This document shows positions 1-5,985 of a DNA stretch of 15,385 bases, in pieces (position 1 is the first letter of the stretch; each line of letters begins with the position of its first letter). Source of the DNA: Anaerolineaceae bacterium UBA700. Lineage in GTDB: Bacteria > Chloroflexota > Anaerolineae > Anaerolineales > Anaerolineaceae. The stretch covers positions 1-15,385 of the forward strand of contig DBMK01000158.1 in assembly GCA_002298885.1 (NCBI GenBank). Reading direction: 5' to 3'. The position numbers and the translations under genes were made by a program. The notes beneath the pieces were generated by a model that saw only the letters and a list, made by a program, of their open reading frames with translations, ran no database searches and was not told the DNA's origin.

Positions 1-4
1 TTTT

Positions 5-44
5 GACCTAACCCCCCGGCCCCCTTCCCTGAAGGGAAGGGGGA
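5..44. repeat. GC-rich palindromic intergenic repeat, short variant
   Basis: The stretch begins GACCTAACCCCC-CGGCCCC, which resembles the end of the repeat family seen at 98-159, 14303-14378 and 15327-15374. It contains a perfect 11-bp inverted repeat, 20-30 paired with 33-43, around a two-base loop. It lies outside any convincing gene, downstream of the minus-strand gene that ends at 158. Membership in the same family is an inference from the shared terminal sequence; the middle differs from the other copies. Confidence 0.5.
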
Positions 45-51
45 GAAATAT

Positions 52-92
52 AAATAGTTTTTGGACGGGCTATGCCCGTCCAAAAACTATTT
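52..92. terminator. Perfect 19-bp hairpin, probable terminator
   Basis: Positions 52-70 are perfectly complementary to 74-92 with a three-base loop (TAT). The stem has a GC-rich core (GGACGGGC / GCCCGTCC) flanked inside the stem by T5 and A5 runs and ends in AAATA/TATTT. Because it is symmetrical it could act on either strand. It lies downstream of the minus-strand reductase gene at 158-1207. The design closely resembles the hairpin at 12798-12844. Terminator function is inferred from position and structure. Confidence 0.55.
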
Positions 93-97
93 AATTA

Positions 98-159
98 CCT
101 CTCCCCTCCCCTTCGCGAAGCACCCTGTAAGGGTCAGGGGAGGGGCCGGGGGAGAGGTC
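98..159. repeat. Palindromic intergenic repeat element (copy A)
   Basis: The element starts ACCTCTCCC (98-106) and ends with the inverted copy GGGAGAGGT (150-158), so it has terminal inverted repeats. Inside are a perfect 10-bp palindrome CTTCGCGAAG (111-120) and a small hairpin ACCCT-GTA-AGGGT (122-134). The reverse complement of 121-159 matches 15327-15365 at 38 of 39 bases. The core TCGCGAAGCA (113-122) also occurs in the copy at 14303-14378. It sits just downstream of the minus-strand gene ending at 158, overlapping its last two bases. No coding role is evident. Confidence 0.7.
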
Positions 160-1207
160 ATTTTCTTCTCATCCATCCCGCGATGACGCCGATTGCGGCG
201 AGCAGCGCAGCCAGCCGCCAGACGCTGCCCCACTGCAGGCCCAGGTCCGATTTGCCTTCCGGCATGGGCGGGTTGGCCGGGTTGATGAAGGCGCGCAGGT
301 ATTCGATCGAGGGGGTCGAAGCGCCGACCACGCGCCCCAAAAAGTGGAATTCACCCGCCAGATGCTCCATCTCGTCGCGGGCGGCGACTGCGTGGCGCAC
401 TGCCCCCAGGTCAAAGCGGACGGAGGCGACGGAGGATTGCAGGATCGCCACCAGCAGCGGCTCGGGCAGCCATTCCAGCAGCCGCAAACGCGCTGGGGTG
501 ACCGGGACGCCCATGCCGTGCAGCACGCCCAGGCCCTCGCGGGCAGCGCGCACCATTAACACCAGGGCATCGCGGGTGTGCGCCAGGCGCTTACCGCTGC
601 CGCCGGCGGCGTAAATGGCATTGGCAATGGGGCTGATCAGGGCAATGTGGGTCTTGAGCCAGGCGTCCATGTTGCTGCACACGTTGACCGAAAAGCCGGC
701 CCCTTCGAAGGTGGACTCGATCCGCAGCAGGCGCTCGGAAATGCCCCCGTCCAACTCGCCAATGGTGGTTGGTTGGGCGCTGCCTGCCAGGAGGTAGCAC
801 ACCACGTGCCCCTGGCGGGTGCCTCCGGCGCCCGGGAATCCCAGCAGCACCCGCTCACGGCCCACCGCCCGCACCATTTCACCCGGGCCGGAAGCATTGT
901 TGAACATGAACAGAATATCCGGGATGGAATGGTTGGCGCCCAGTGCCATTAAAACGTCGTCCAACTGGTTCTTGCGCACCAGCACCAGGGCCAGGTCGTA
1001 GGCGTCCGTTGGTGCCAGCTTGGCCACAACATTCACCTGCGTGGTGGTGCGGCGCCCGGTGCCGTATTCCTCCAGGACGATGCCGTGACGGCGGAGGTCC
1101 GCCAGGCGCTGGCCGCGGGCCAGGATGGTCACATCGTTGCCGGCATCCTGCAAGCGGGCGGCGTACAGGCTGCCCAATACCCCTGCTCCATAAACCAGTA
1201 TTTTCAT
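158..1207 (-). CDS. Ketopantoate reductase (ApbA/PanE)-family oxidoreductase with C-terminal membrane helix
   Basis: The 349-residue product opens with a Rossmann nucleotide motif GAGVLG (residues 7-12) directly after the first strand, as in 2-dehydropantoate 2-reductases, which use NADPH to reduce ketopantoate to pantoate in pantothenate and CoA synthesis. An FNN at 102-104 occupies the position of the family's substrate-site Asn, and WLKTHIALISPIANAIY (183-199) resembles the C-terminal domain segment with the conserved Lys (K185) and Asn (N196). The last 20 residues form a hydrophobic helix ending in RRK, which typical PanE lacks and which suggests membrane attachment. The start ATG is preceded by a strong AAGGAGGG at 1213-1220 with 5-base spacing. 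Because the family includes many paralogues of unknown substrate, true ketopantoate activity is not assured; a related 2-hydroxyacid-type reductase is equally possible. Confidence 0.8.
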   Translation of the reverse strand: MKILVYGAGVLGSLYAARLQDAGNDVTILARGQRLADLRRHGIVLEEYGTGRRTTTQVNVVAKLAPTDAYDLALVLVRKNQLDDVLMALGANHSIPDILFMFNNASGPGEMVRAVGRERVLLGFPGAGGTRQGHVVCYLLAGSAQPTTIGELDGGISERLLRIESTFEGAGFSVNVCSNMDAWLKTHIALISPIANAIYAAGGSGKRLAHTRDALVLMVRAAREGLGVLHGMGVPVTPARLRLLEWLPEPLLVAILQSSVASVRFDLGAVRHAVAARDEMEHLAGEFHFLGRVVGASTPSIEYLRAFINPANPPMPEGKSDLGLQWGSVWRLAALLAAIGVIAGWMRRK

Positions 1208-1329
1208 GGCACACCCTCCTTGAAAAGCTGAAAACGCGCCAGATAACTATCGTTTCGTACGTTTAGCAAAATGGAAACGATCCAATCCATTATAAGCCAA
1301 TTATGGCCCGATGGATACACGGGGAATTT

Positions 1330-1370
1330 AGCGGTGTTCTTGGGCGGCTACGCGGTCCAAGAACACCGCT
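1330..1370. terminator. 14-bp perfect inverted repeat downstream of the epimerase gene
   Basis: Positions 1330-1343 (AGCGGTGTTCTTGG) are perfectly complementary to 1357-1370. The 13-base interior can itself fold (GCG 1344-1346 with CGC 1351-1353). It lies in the 202-bp gap between the stop of the minus-strand epimerase at 1410 and the start of the reductase at 1207. On the minus strand it would follow the epimerase stop by about 40 bases but is followed only by a modestly T-containing stretch. On the plus strand it is followed by T-rich sequence (T5 at 1377-1381, T6 at 1386-1391). A terminator or processing hairpin is the simplest reading. The rest of the gap shows nothing coding. Confidence 0.45.
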
Positions 1371-1409
1371 CGGACATTTTTGCAGTTTTTTACACCTTTG
1401 AGGCTGTCT

Positions 1410-2405
1410 CTAAATGGAGGAAATATAGCCTTCCTGGCGCAGCCACTGCTCTGTGCGGCGAAAGGCTTCTTCCTGTGGAATCGCCGGCGCCCACCCCAGG
1501 GTAGATTGGATCTTATTGGGATAGATCTTCCCTTTACGCAGGAGATAATCAACGGATCCCGGCGAAACCGATGCCTTCCGCCCTCTCAACAAATCATTCC
1601 CCATCAGGATCGTTGATGCGCCTTTCAACACAATAGTCGGGAGCGGGGTGAGCTGTTTTCCTGCCATTTGGGCCAAACGGCGATAATAATCGCCGGTGCG
1701 GATGGGGGTGCCATCCACTACGTTGAAAATCTGCCCGGTCGCAGCGGGATGAACGCCCATCAGCAGCAAGGCATCCACCAGGTTGTCGATATACACCGGG
1801 TTAAGGTAACCGCCTTCTGAATCCAGCGGCGGCTGAAACAACCCCTTGTTTATTTTCTGGATGACGTCGATCGTCCAGATAAATTGCCCAGGCCCCACCA
1901 CATCCCCCAGCCGGGCGATCGTGATCGGGAGCTGATCCATAGCCCGCTGAACGCTGCGCTCGGCTTCTTGCTTGGTTGTAAAGTAGGGCTGGTTGTATTT
2001 GGACCAGGGCGTCTCTTCGGTGATATTTTCGGCTTTACTGAGACCGTACACGCCGATCGTGCTGGTGTAGATCAAGCGCTCCACGCCTGCGCGAACCGCC
2101 TCATCGATGACCGCCTGGGTACCGGCTGCATTGGTCGCCCGCGACTCTGCCCAATCCGAGCCGCCTAGTTTTGCCGCACAGTGGTAGACAAGGGAACAAC
2201 CTTGGGCGCACTCCCGCAGGCTGTCGGGCTTGTTGAGATCGCCAAAGACAACTTCCACATTCGGCATGGTCCGCAGGGCAGCTGCCCGGTCCGGGTTCCG
2301 GACGACCACCCGAATGGAATGCCCGGTGTCACTTAATCGTTTCACCAAAACAGAACCGATGCTTCCGGTGGCGCCGGTGACGAGAATAGGCCTTCGATTT
2401 TCCAT
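1410..2405 (-). CDS. NAD-dependent epimerase/dehydratase family protein (extended SDR)
   Basis: The 331-residue protein has the N-terminal Rossmann motif GATGSIG (residues 11-17), the acidic-strand region FGDLNKP (54-60), a YHCAA strand-4 motif (74-78), and the catalytic pair Tyr141-Lys145 in YFTTK, with TSTIGVYG (114-121) supplying the Ser/Thr of the triad. This is the layout of extended short-chain dehydrogenases such as NAD-sugar epimerases, 3-beta-HSD-like and dihydroflavonol-reductase-like enzymes, which are cytoplasmic. The substrate cannot be told from the sequence. GAGGA lies just upstream of the ATG, and a TATAAT (2425-2430, minus strand) is a plausible promoter. It is divergent from the thioredoxin gene at 2516 and has no operon partner. 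Confidence 0.85.
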   Translation of the reverse strand: MENRRPILVTGATGSIGSVLVKRLSDTGHSIRVVVRNPDRAAALRTMPNVEVVFGDLNKPDSLRECAQGCSLVYHCAAKLGGSDWAESRATNAAGTQAVIDEAVRAGVERLIYTSTIGVYGLSKAENITEETPWSKYNQPYFTTKQEAERSVQRAMDQLPITIARLGDVVGPGQFIWTIDVIQKINKGLFQPPLDSEGGYLNPVYIDNLVDALLLMGVHPAATGQIFNVVDGTPIRTGDYYRRLAQMAGKQLTPLPTIVLKGASTILMGNDLLRGRKASVSPGSVDYLLRKGKIYPNKIQSTLGWAPAIPQEEAFRRTEQWLRQEGYISSI

Positions 2406-2424
2406 TGAGCAATTCCTCTTCTCA

Positions 2425-2430
2425 ATTATA
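2425..2430 (-). promoter_or_regulatory. Candidate -10 box (TATAAT) of the epimerase gene
   Basis: On the minus strand 2430-2425 reads TATAAT, 19 bases upstream of the ATG of the epimerase at 2405, with GAGGA as a ribosome site in between. No good -35 match at 16-18 bases is visible; TTGGTA lies 15 bases upstream. The assignment is inferred from the consensus match and position. Confidence 0.4.
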
Positions 2431-2499
2431 TGTTTGTTTTTAATCTACCAAACGCTACTGGCTCGATGCGAAATACTGGTAAAGGCAAGCAAGTTCAGC

Positions 2500-2505
2500 T
2501 AAAAT
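2500..2505 (+). promoter_or_regulatory. Candidate -10 box (TAAAAT) close to the thioredoxin start
   Basis: TAAAAT lies only 10 bases before the ATG at 2516, and no Shine-Dalgarno sequence is visible in front of that ATG. If this is the -10 box, transcription would begin within a few bases of the start codon, giving a leaderless or nearly leaderless message. No good -35 box is seen. This is a weak assignment based on position and AT-rich match. Confidence 0.25.
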
Positions 2506-2515
2506 TTCAGTACAC

Positions 2516-3088
2516 ATGGAAGCGATTCCTCCAACCGAAAGAAAATCTCGGCGGCGGACGCCAGGAAATGCCCTTGCCATCGCTATGATGGCCTGCGGCG
2601 TGCTGCTGCTGGCGGCCGCGGTGTATTTCCTGCTGGCAAGCAGCCGTCCCCCCGAAGCCAGCGGGCCGGCGCGCATCGGCGCGCCGCTCGGAAATTTCGG
2701 GCTGAGCGACCTGAACGGAAAAACCGTCAAGCTCAGCGATTTCAGCGGGCGCCCGGTGCTGATCAATGCCTGGGCCACCTGGTGCCCGCCCTGCCAGGAC
2801 GAAATGCCGGACCTGCAAGCTTACTACCGGACGCACAGCCCGCAGGGCCTGGTCATCCTGGCAGTCAACGCCGGCGAGAGCGCGGCCAAAGCTGGCGCCT
2901 TCGTCCGGCAGCTCGGGCTGACCTTCCCGGTTCTGCTCGATTCCGGCGAGAACCTGATGGACACCCTGCACATCAATGACTTCCCGACCACCATCCTGGT
3001 TGGGCGGGACGGCCTGGTGAAGGCAGTGCACATCGGGCGCATGACGCCGCAAATGCTGGATGCAGAAATCACGCCTTTCCTGGATTGA
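2516..3088 (+). CDS. Membrane-anchored TlpA/ResA-like thioredoxin-fold protein
   Basis: The 190-residue protein has a charged N-terminus (RKSRRR), one transmembrane segment (about residues 19-40), then an AhpC/TSA-Redoxin-type domain that starts with IGAPLGNFGLSDLNGKTV and carries the active site WCPPC (Cys90 and Cys93). It also has a cis-Pro region DFPTT near residue 160. Such proteins face the outside of the cytoplasmic membrane and reduce disulfides; relatives CcmG/ResA/TlpA keep the CXXCH cysteines of apocytochrome c reduced for haem attachment. That role would fit the multihaem cytochrome operon 3 kb downstream, but it is inference. The stop overlaps the next gene by 4 bp (TTGA at 3085-3088), indicating translational coupling. 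Confidence 0.85.
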   Translation: MEAIPPTERKSRRRTPGNALAIAMMACGVLLLAAAVYFLLASSRPPEASGPARIGAPLGNFGLSDLNGKTVKLSDFSGRPVLINAWATWCPPCQDEMPDLQAYYRTHSPQGLVILAVNAGESAAKAGAFVRQLGLTFPVLLDSGENLMDTLHINDFPTTILVGRDGLVKAVHIGRMTPQMLDAEITPFLD

Positions 3089-3765
3089 TTGTGATGGCTA
3101 CTGGCGCCCGCCAAAATTACAACCGGTTGAGCCGCTGGTATGACAGGATCGCCGGGGCTGGTGAGGCCAGGCTGCGCCGGGAGGGACTGGCGCTGCTGGA
3201 CGTGCGCCGGGGTGAAAGCGTGCTCGAAATTGGCTGCGCCACAGGACAAGCCCTATGCTCTTTGGCCCGCGCAGCCGGAGATGCAGGCCTGGCTGTCGGA
3301 GTGGATATCTCCGAGGGCATGCTCAAGGTTGGGGCGGCCCGCCTGGGCAAAGCCGGCCTGGCAGCAAAAGGCCGCCAGATCCAGGCGGATGCAGCGGCAC
3401 TGCCATACAGCCAGGGTGTTTTCGACGCTATCTTCATGGCCTTTACCCTCGAGCTGTTCGAAACGTCCTGTCTGGAACAGGTATTGTCAGAGTGCCGGCG
3501 GATGTTGAAGCCGGGCGGGCGGCTGGGGGTGGTAGCCCTGGCCGAGCCAGAAAAGACCGGCGCCATGGTCACCGCTTATGCCTGGTTTCATCTACACTTC
3601 CCGCAGGTGGTGGACTGCCGCCCGATCCCGGCTGGCAGACTGCTCACCGCCGCCGGCTTCACCCTCCAAAATGAAGCGCGCCAGTCTTTATGGGGCCTGC
3701 CAGTGGATATTTGCCTTGCCAGGAAGCTTCCCATCTATCCGCGAACGGCCGGGATGAAGACGTAG
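3085..3765 (+). CDS. Class I SAM-dependent methyltransferase (UbiE/COQ5-like)
   Basis: The 226-residue product shows SAM-binding motif I VLEIGCATG (46-54), the acidic loop GVDISEGML (72-80) and the post-motif region DAAALPYSQGVFDAIFMAFTLE. This is the Methyltransf_11 pattern of small-molecule methyltransferases such as UbiE/MenG. The N-terminal NYNRLSRWYDRIAG is also typical of that group. The acceptor is not identifiable. Three starts are possible: TTG 3085, GTG 3091 and ATG 3094. None has a clear Shine-Dalgarno, and the first would give a 4-bp overlap with the thioredoxin gene. The 3' end overlaps the convergent SGNH hydrolase gene by 31 bp (3735-3765). Confidence 0.82.
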   Translation: MIVMATGARQNYNRLSRWYDRIAGAGEARLRREGLALLDVRRGESVLEIGCATGQALCSLARAAGDAGLAVGVDISEGMLKVGAARLGKAGLAAKGRQIQADAAALPYSQGVFDAIFMAFTLELFETSCLEQVLSECRRMLKPGGRLGVVALAEPEKTGAMVTAYAWFHLHFPQVVDCRPIPAGRLLTAAGFTLQNEARQSLWGLPVDICLARKLPIYPRTAGMKT

Positions 3766-4571
3766 GAATGGGGGAATAAATCCCAATAGGCCTGGATCGC
3801 CGCCAACCACTTGTTGGCCATCTTGATCTCGCCGGATTGGTTGGGATGGACTCCGTCGTACGTATCCTTTCCCAAAGTGCCATTGAATCCCGTATACTGG
3901 TCCACCACGATAACCGGGGAGTTGGGCGTTGTCTTCTGGGAGGCAACAGTGGGGATAACTGCACTATTAAAATTGGGGATATCGCTGCAGGGGGCGTTGA
4001 TTTTGGCGTCACACGGGATGATCTTTGCCAAAAAGATGAGCACCTTGGGGTTGAAGCTGCGGAATTTGTCGATGATGGCTTTCAGGTTGGCTATCGAGGT
4101 GTTAGTGTCTACGAGCTGCATCACGTCGTTGGTGCCCAGGTGGAGCAGGACGATATCCGGGACGTTCGGCTCATTGGTCCCATAGCGCTTGGCAGATAAA
4201 AGCCCGTCCAGGTGTACATGCTGCGGATTCGAATCAAGGAAGAATCCAGTGGTATAACCCGACCACCCTTCGTTATGGCGGTCGAAATCCAGGTATTTCG
4301 GGGCGCCGGCGTAGTTATCAATGCGGGTACCCATAAATTCAAACGGGATTAACTGGGAATGCAGATCGTGGTCCAGCCAGTAGCGGTAGCTGGCCTGCGG
4401 GCCGCCGTTTGTCCAATCTACTCCAACGGAGCTGGTGATCGAATCGCCGAATGGCATGATACGCAGGAAAGTGACGCTCTCCGGAGCAGCCTTGACCGGC
4501 TGGACGGTTGAGGCCAATGAGCACAACACGAACACCGCCAGCAAGATCCTGATAATATTATTTTTTTGCAT
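3735..4571 (-). CDS. Secreted SGNH/GDSL-family hydrolase
   Basis: Numbered from the ATG at 4571, the 278-residue protein has a signal peptide (basic start, hydrophobic core, cleavage expected near VKA-AP at about residue 29). It carries the SGNH blocks: MPFGDSIT with Ser44, a Gly in MGTRIDN, LHLGTND with Asn148, and DGVHPN with Asp239 and His242. These supply nucleophile, oxyanion hole and acid-base residues of an extracytoplasmic esterase, acting for example on acetyl groups of polysaccharides or on lipids. An in-frame TTG at 4589 would add six residues but has no ribosome site and spoils the signal peptide, so the ATG is preferred. The gene follows the aminotransferase by 70 bp and overlaps the convergent methyltransferase at its 3' end. 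Confidence 0.85.
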   Translation of the reverse strand: MQKNNIIRILLAVFVLCSLASTVQPVKAAPESVTFLRIMPFGDSITSSVGVDWTNGGPQASYRYWLDHDLHSQLIPFEFMGTRIDNYAGAPKYLDFDRHNEGWSGYTTGFFLDSNPQHVHLDGLLSAKRYGTNEPNVPDIVLLHLGTNDVMQLVDTNTSIANLKAIIDKFRSFNPKVLIFLAKIIPCDAKINAPCSDIPNFNSAVIPTVASQKTTPNSPVIVVDQYTGFNGTLGKDTYDGVHPNQSGEIKMANKWLAAIQAYWDLFPHSYVFIPAVRG

Positions 4572-4600
4572 AGCCAGACCCGTCTTCAAGCAATGGTTGG

Positions 4601-4635
4601 GGCTTGGTCCGCTGCGCCGGAGCGCAGCCCGAGCC
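4601..4635. terminator. GC-rich hairpin between aminotransferase and SGNH hydrolase genes
   Basis: GCTGCGC (4611-4617) pairs with GCGCAGC (4622-4628) around the tetraloop CGGA, and an outer stem 4601-4607 with 4629-4635 (one G-T pair) extends it past a three-base bulge. It lies immediately after the aminotransferase stop on the minus strand. There is no U-tract, so it may be a weak terminator or an RNA-stability element between the two genes. Confidence 0.4.
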
Positions 4636-4641
4636 GACCCC

Positions 4642-5760
4642 CTAAAGAACTTTCTGCAATGCTGCCAGGAGCAGCTCGACCAGCTCGGGGCGAGAGGAAT
4701 AGCCCATCAGGCCGATGCGCCAAACCTTGCCCTTCAGTTCGCCCAATCCACCCGAGATTTCGATGTTGAATTCCTCCAGCAGGCGCCGGCGCACTTGAAG
4801 GTCATCCACCCCCGTCGGGATGCGCACGGTGGTCAGCGGCGGCAGGCGGCGCTCGACCGGCACGTACAGCTCGAGACCCAGGCGCTCCAGCCCATCCCAC
4901 AGCAAGCCGGCGTTGCGGCGATGGCGGGCCCAGCGGTTCTCCAGGCCTTCTTCGTCCAACAGGCGCAGGCCCTCGTACAGGGCGTAAACCATACTGATCG
5001 GGGCGGTGTGGTGGTAGACTCGCTCGCTGCCCCAGTATTTGCTCAGCAGCCCCAGGTCAAGGTACCAGTTCGTGACCGGCGTCTTACGCCCTTCGAGCTT
5101 CCGTTTGGCCCGCTCGCCCAGGGTGATGGGAGCCATGCCGGGCGGGCAGCCCAGGCACTTCTGCGAGCCGCTGTAGCAGATATCGATGCCGCGCTCATCC
5201 ACCCCCACCTTTACTCCGCCTAGCGAGGTGACCGCATCCACCAGCAGCAGCGCCTCGGCCTCGTGCGCCGCGGCAGCAATCTCCTCCAGCGGCTGCAGCG
5301 CGCCGGTGGAAGTCTCGGCCTGGACGATGGCGACGACCTGGGCCGGAGACTGCTGAAGGGCCAGGCGCACCTCTGCCGCATCAAACGTCTCACCCCAATG
5401 CCGCTCCAGGATGGTGACCTGCCCGCCGTAGCGGCGCGCCATTTCGGCAATGCGCCCGCCAAAATAACCGTTGACGCATACCAGCACCCTGTCGCCGGGC
5501 TCGACCATGTTCGCTACGGCGCACTCCATCCCGGCGGTGCCGGTTCCGGAAAGCGGCAGGGTCAGCGAGTTGGCCGTCTCGAACGCCAGGCGCAGCAGCT
5601 CCTGGGTGCGATCCATCACTTTAAGGAATTGCGGGTCAAGGTGCCCAACTACCGGCTCGGACATTGCGCGCAGGACCCGCGGGTCCACCAGACTGGGCCC
5701 GGGGCCGAGCAGGATGCGCGGCGGCATAGCCAGCTCAGGGAAATTCAATGGATTAACCAT
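4642..5760 (-). CDS. Class V PLP aminotransferase, alanine/serine-glyoxylate (serine-pyruvate) type
   Basis: The 372-residue product matches the AGXT-type class V family from end to end. It has an N-terminal LLGPGPSLVDPRVLRAM, the phosphate-site region SGTGTAGMEC (71-80), the PLP Asp175 in LLLVDAVTSLGG, and the Schiff-base Lys201 in SGSQKCLG, followed by PPGMAPI. These enzymes move an amino group from alanine or serine to glyoxylate or pyruvate; close relatives include ureidoglycine-glyoxylate aminotransferase and archaeal/bacterial phosphoserine-type enzymes, so the exact donor is uncertain. The length is normal for the family. GGAGGAG lies 13 bases before the ATG, a long spacing, but a stop blocks upstream extension. 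A TATAAT lies at 5798-5803 on the minus strand. Confidence 0.88.
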   Translation of the reverse strand: MVNPLNFPELAMPPRILLGPGPSLVDPRVLRAMSEPVVGHLDPQFLKVMDRTQELLRLAFETANSLTLPLSGTGTAGMECAVANMVEPGDRVLVCVNGYFGGRIAEMARRYGGQVTILERHWGETFDAAEVRLALQQSPAQVVAIVQAETSTGALQPLEEIAAAAHEAEALLLVDAVTSLGGVKVGVDERGIDICYSGSQKCLGCPPGMAPITLGERAKRKLEGRKTPVTNWYLDLGLLSKYWGSERVYHHTAPISMVYALYEGLRLLDEEGLENRWARHRRNAGLLWDGLERLGLELYVPVERRLPPLTTVRIPTGVDDLQVRRRLLEEFNIEISGGLGELKGKVWRIGLMGYSSRPELVELLLAALQKVL

Positions 5761-5797
5761 TCTTTAAACGCTTCTCCTCCATCATTAATCTGTCCTT

Positions 5798-5803
5798 ATT
5801 ATA
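5798..5803 (-). promoter_or_regulatory. Candidate -10 box (TATAAT) of the aminotransferase gene
   Basis: On the minus strand 5803-5798 reads TATAAT, 37 bases before the ATG at 5760, with GGAGGAG between them. TTGTAA lies 19 bases further upstream as a possible but wide-spaced -35 box. It shares the 225-bp divergent region with the cytochrome operon. Confidence 0.45.
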
Positions 5804-5888
5804 CAGAATTCACTCCTTCTTATTACAAATCTGTCAGGTCTAGGCTGTAACCTTTTACCTCGCCGACCGACTTTATAGATAACTTTTA

Positions 5889-5980
5889 TCATGATTAAAT
5901 CGTACTTAGGATTAATTTAAATAAGATTAATCTTCAGGACAGACTAAGTTTAGGATTATTTCAGGATTAAAAGAGGAGAT
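5889..5980 (+). promoter_or_regulatory. AT-rich control region of the cytochrome operon with repeated GATTA motifs and TTG-start ribosome site
   Basis: Within the 225-bp gene-free gap 5761-5985, the 80 bases before the first cytochrome gene are strikingly AT-rich compared with the GC-rich genes. GATTA occurs at 5893, 5910, 5925, 5954 and 5965, three times as AGGATTA (5908, 5952, 5963). AAGATTAATCTT (5923-5934) is a perfect 12-bp palindrome. The repeats end against the ribosome site AGAGGAG (5972-5978), which decides the TTG start at 5986. No confident sigma-70 -35/-10 pair is visible. An operator array for an activator or repressor is inferred from the repetition alone. Confidence 0.45.
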
Positions 5981-5985
5981 CGGTA

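Noticed and set aside
72..614. Plus-strand 180-codon open frame over the repeat and the reductase gene
   Set aside because: Arg/Ser/Pro-rich composition with no motif; it overlaps a well-supported minus-strand gene and starts inside a hairpin.
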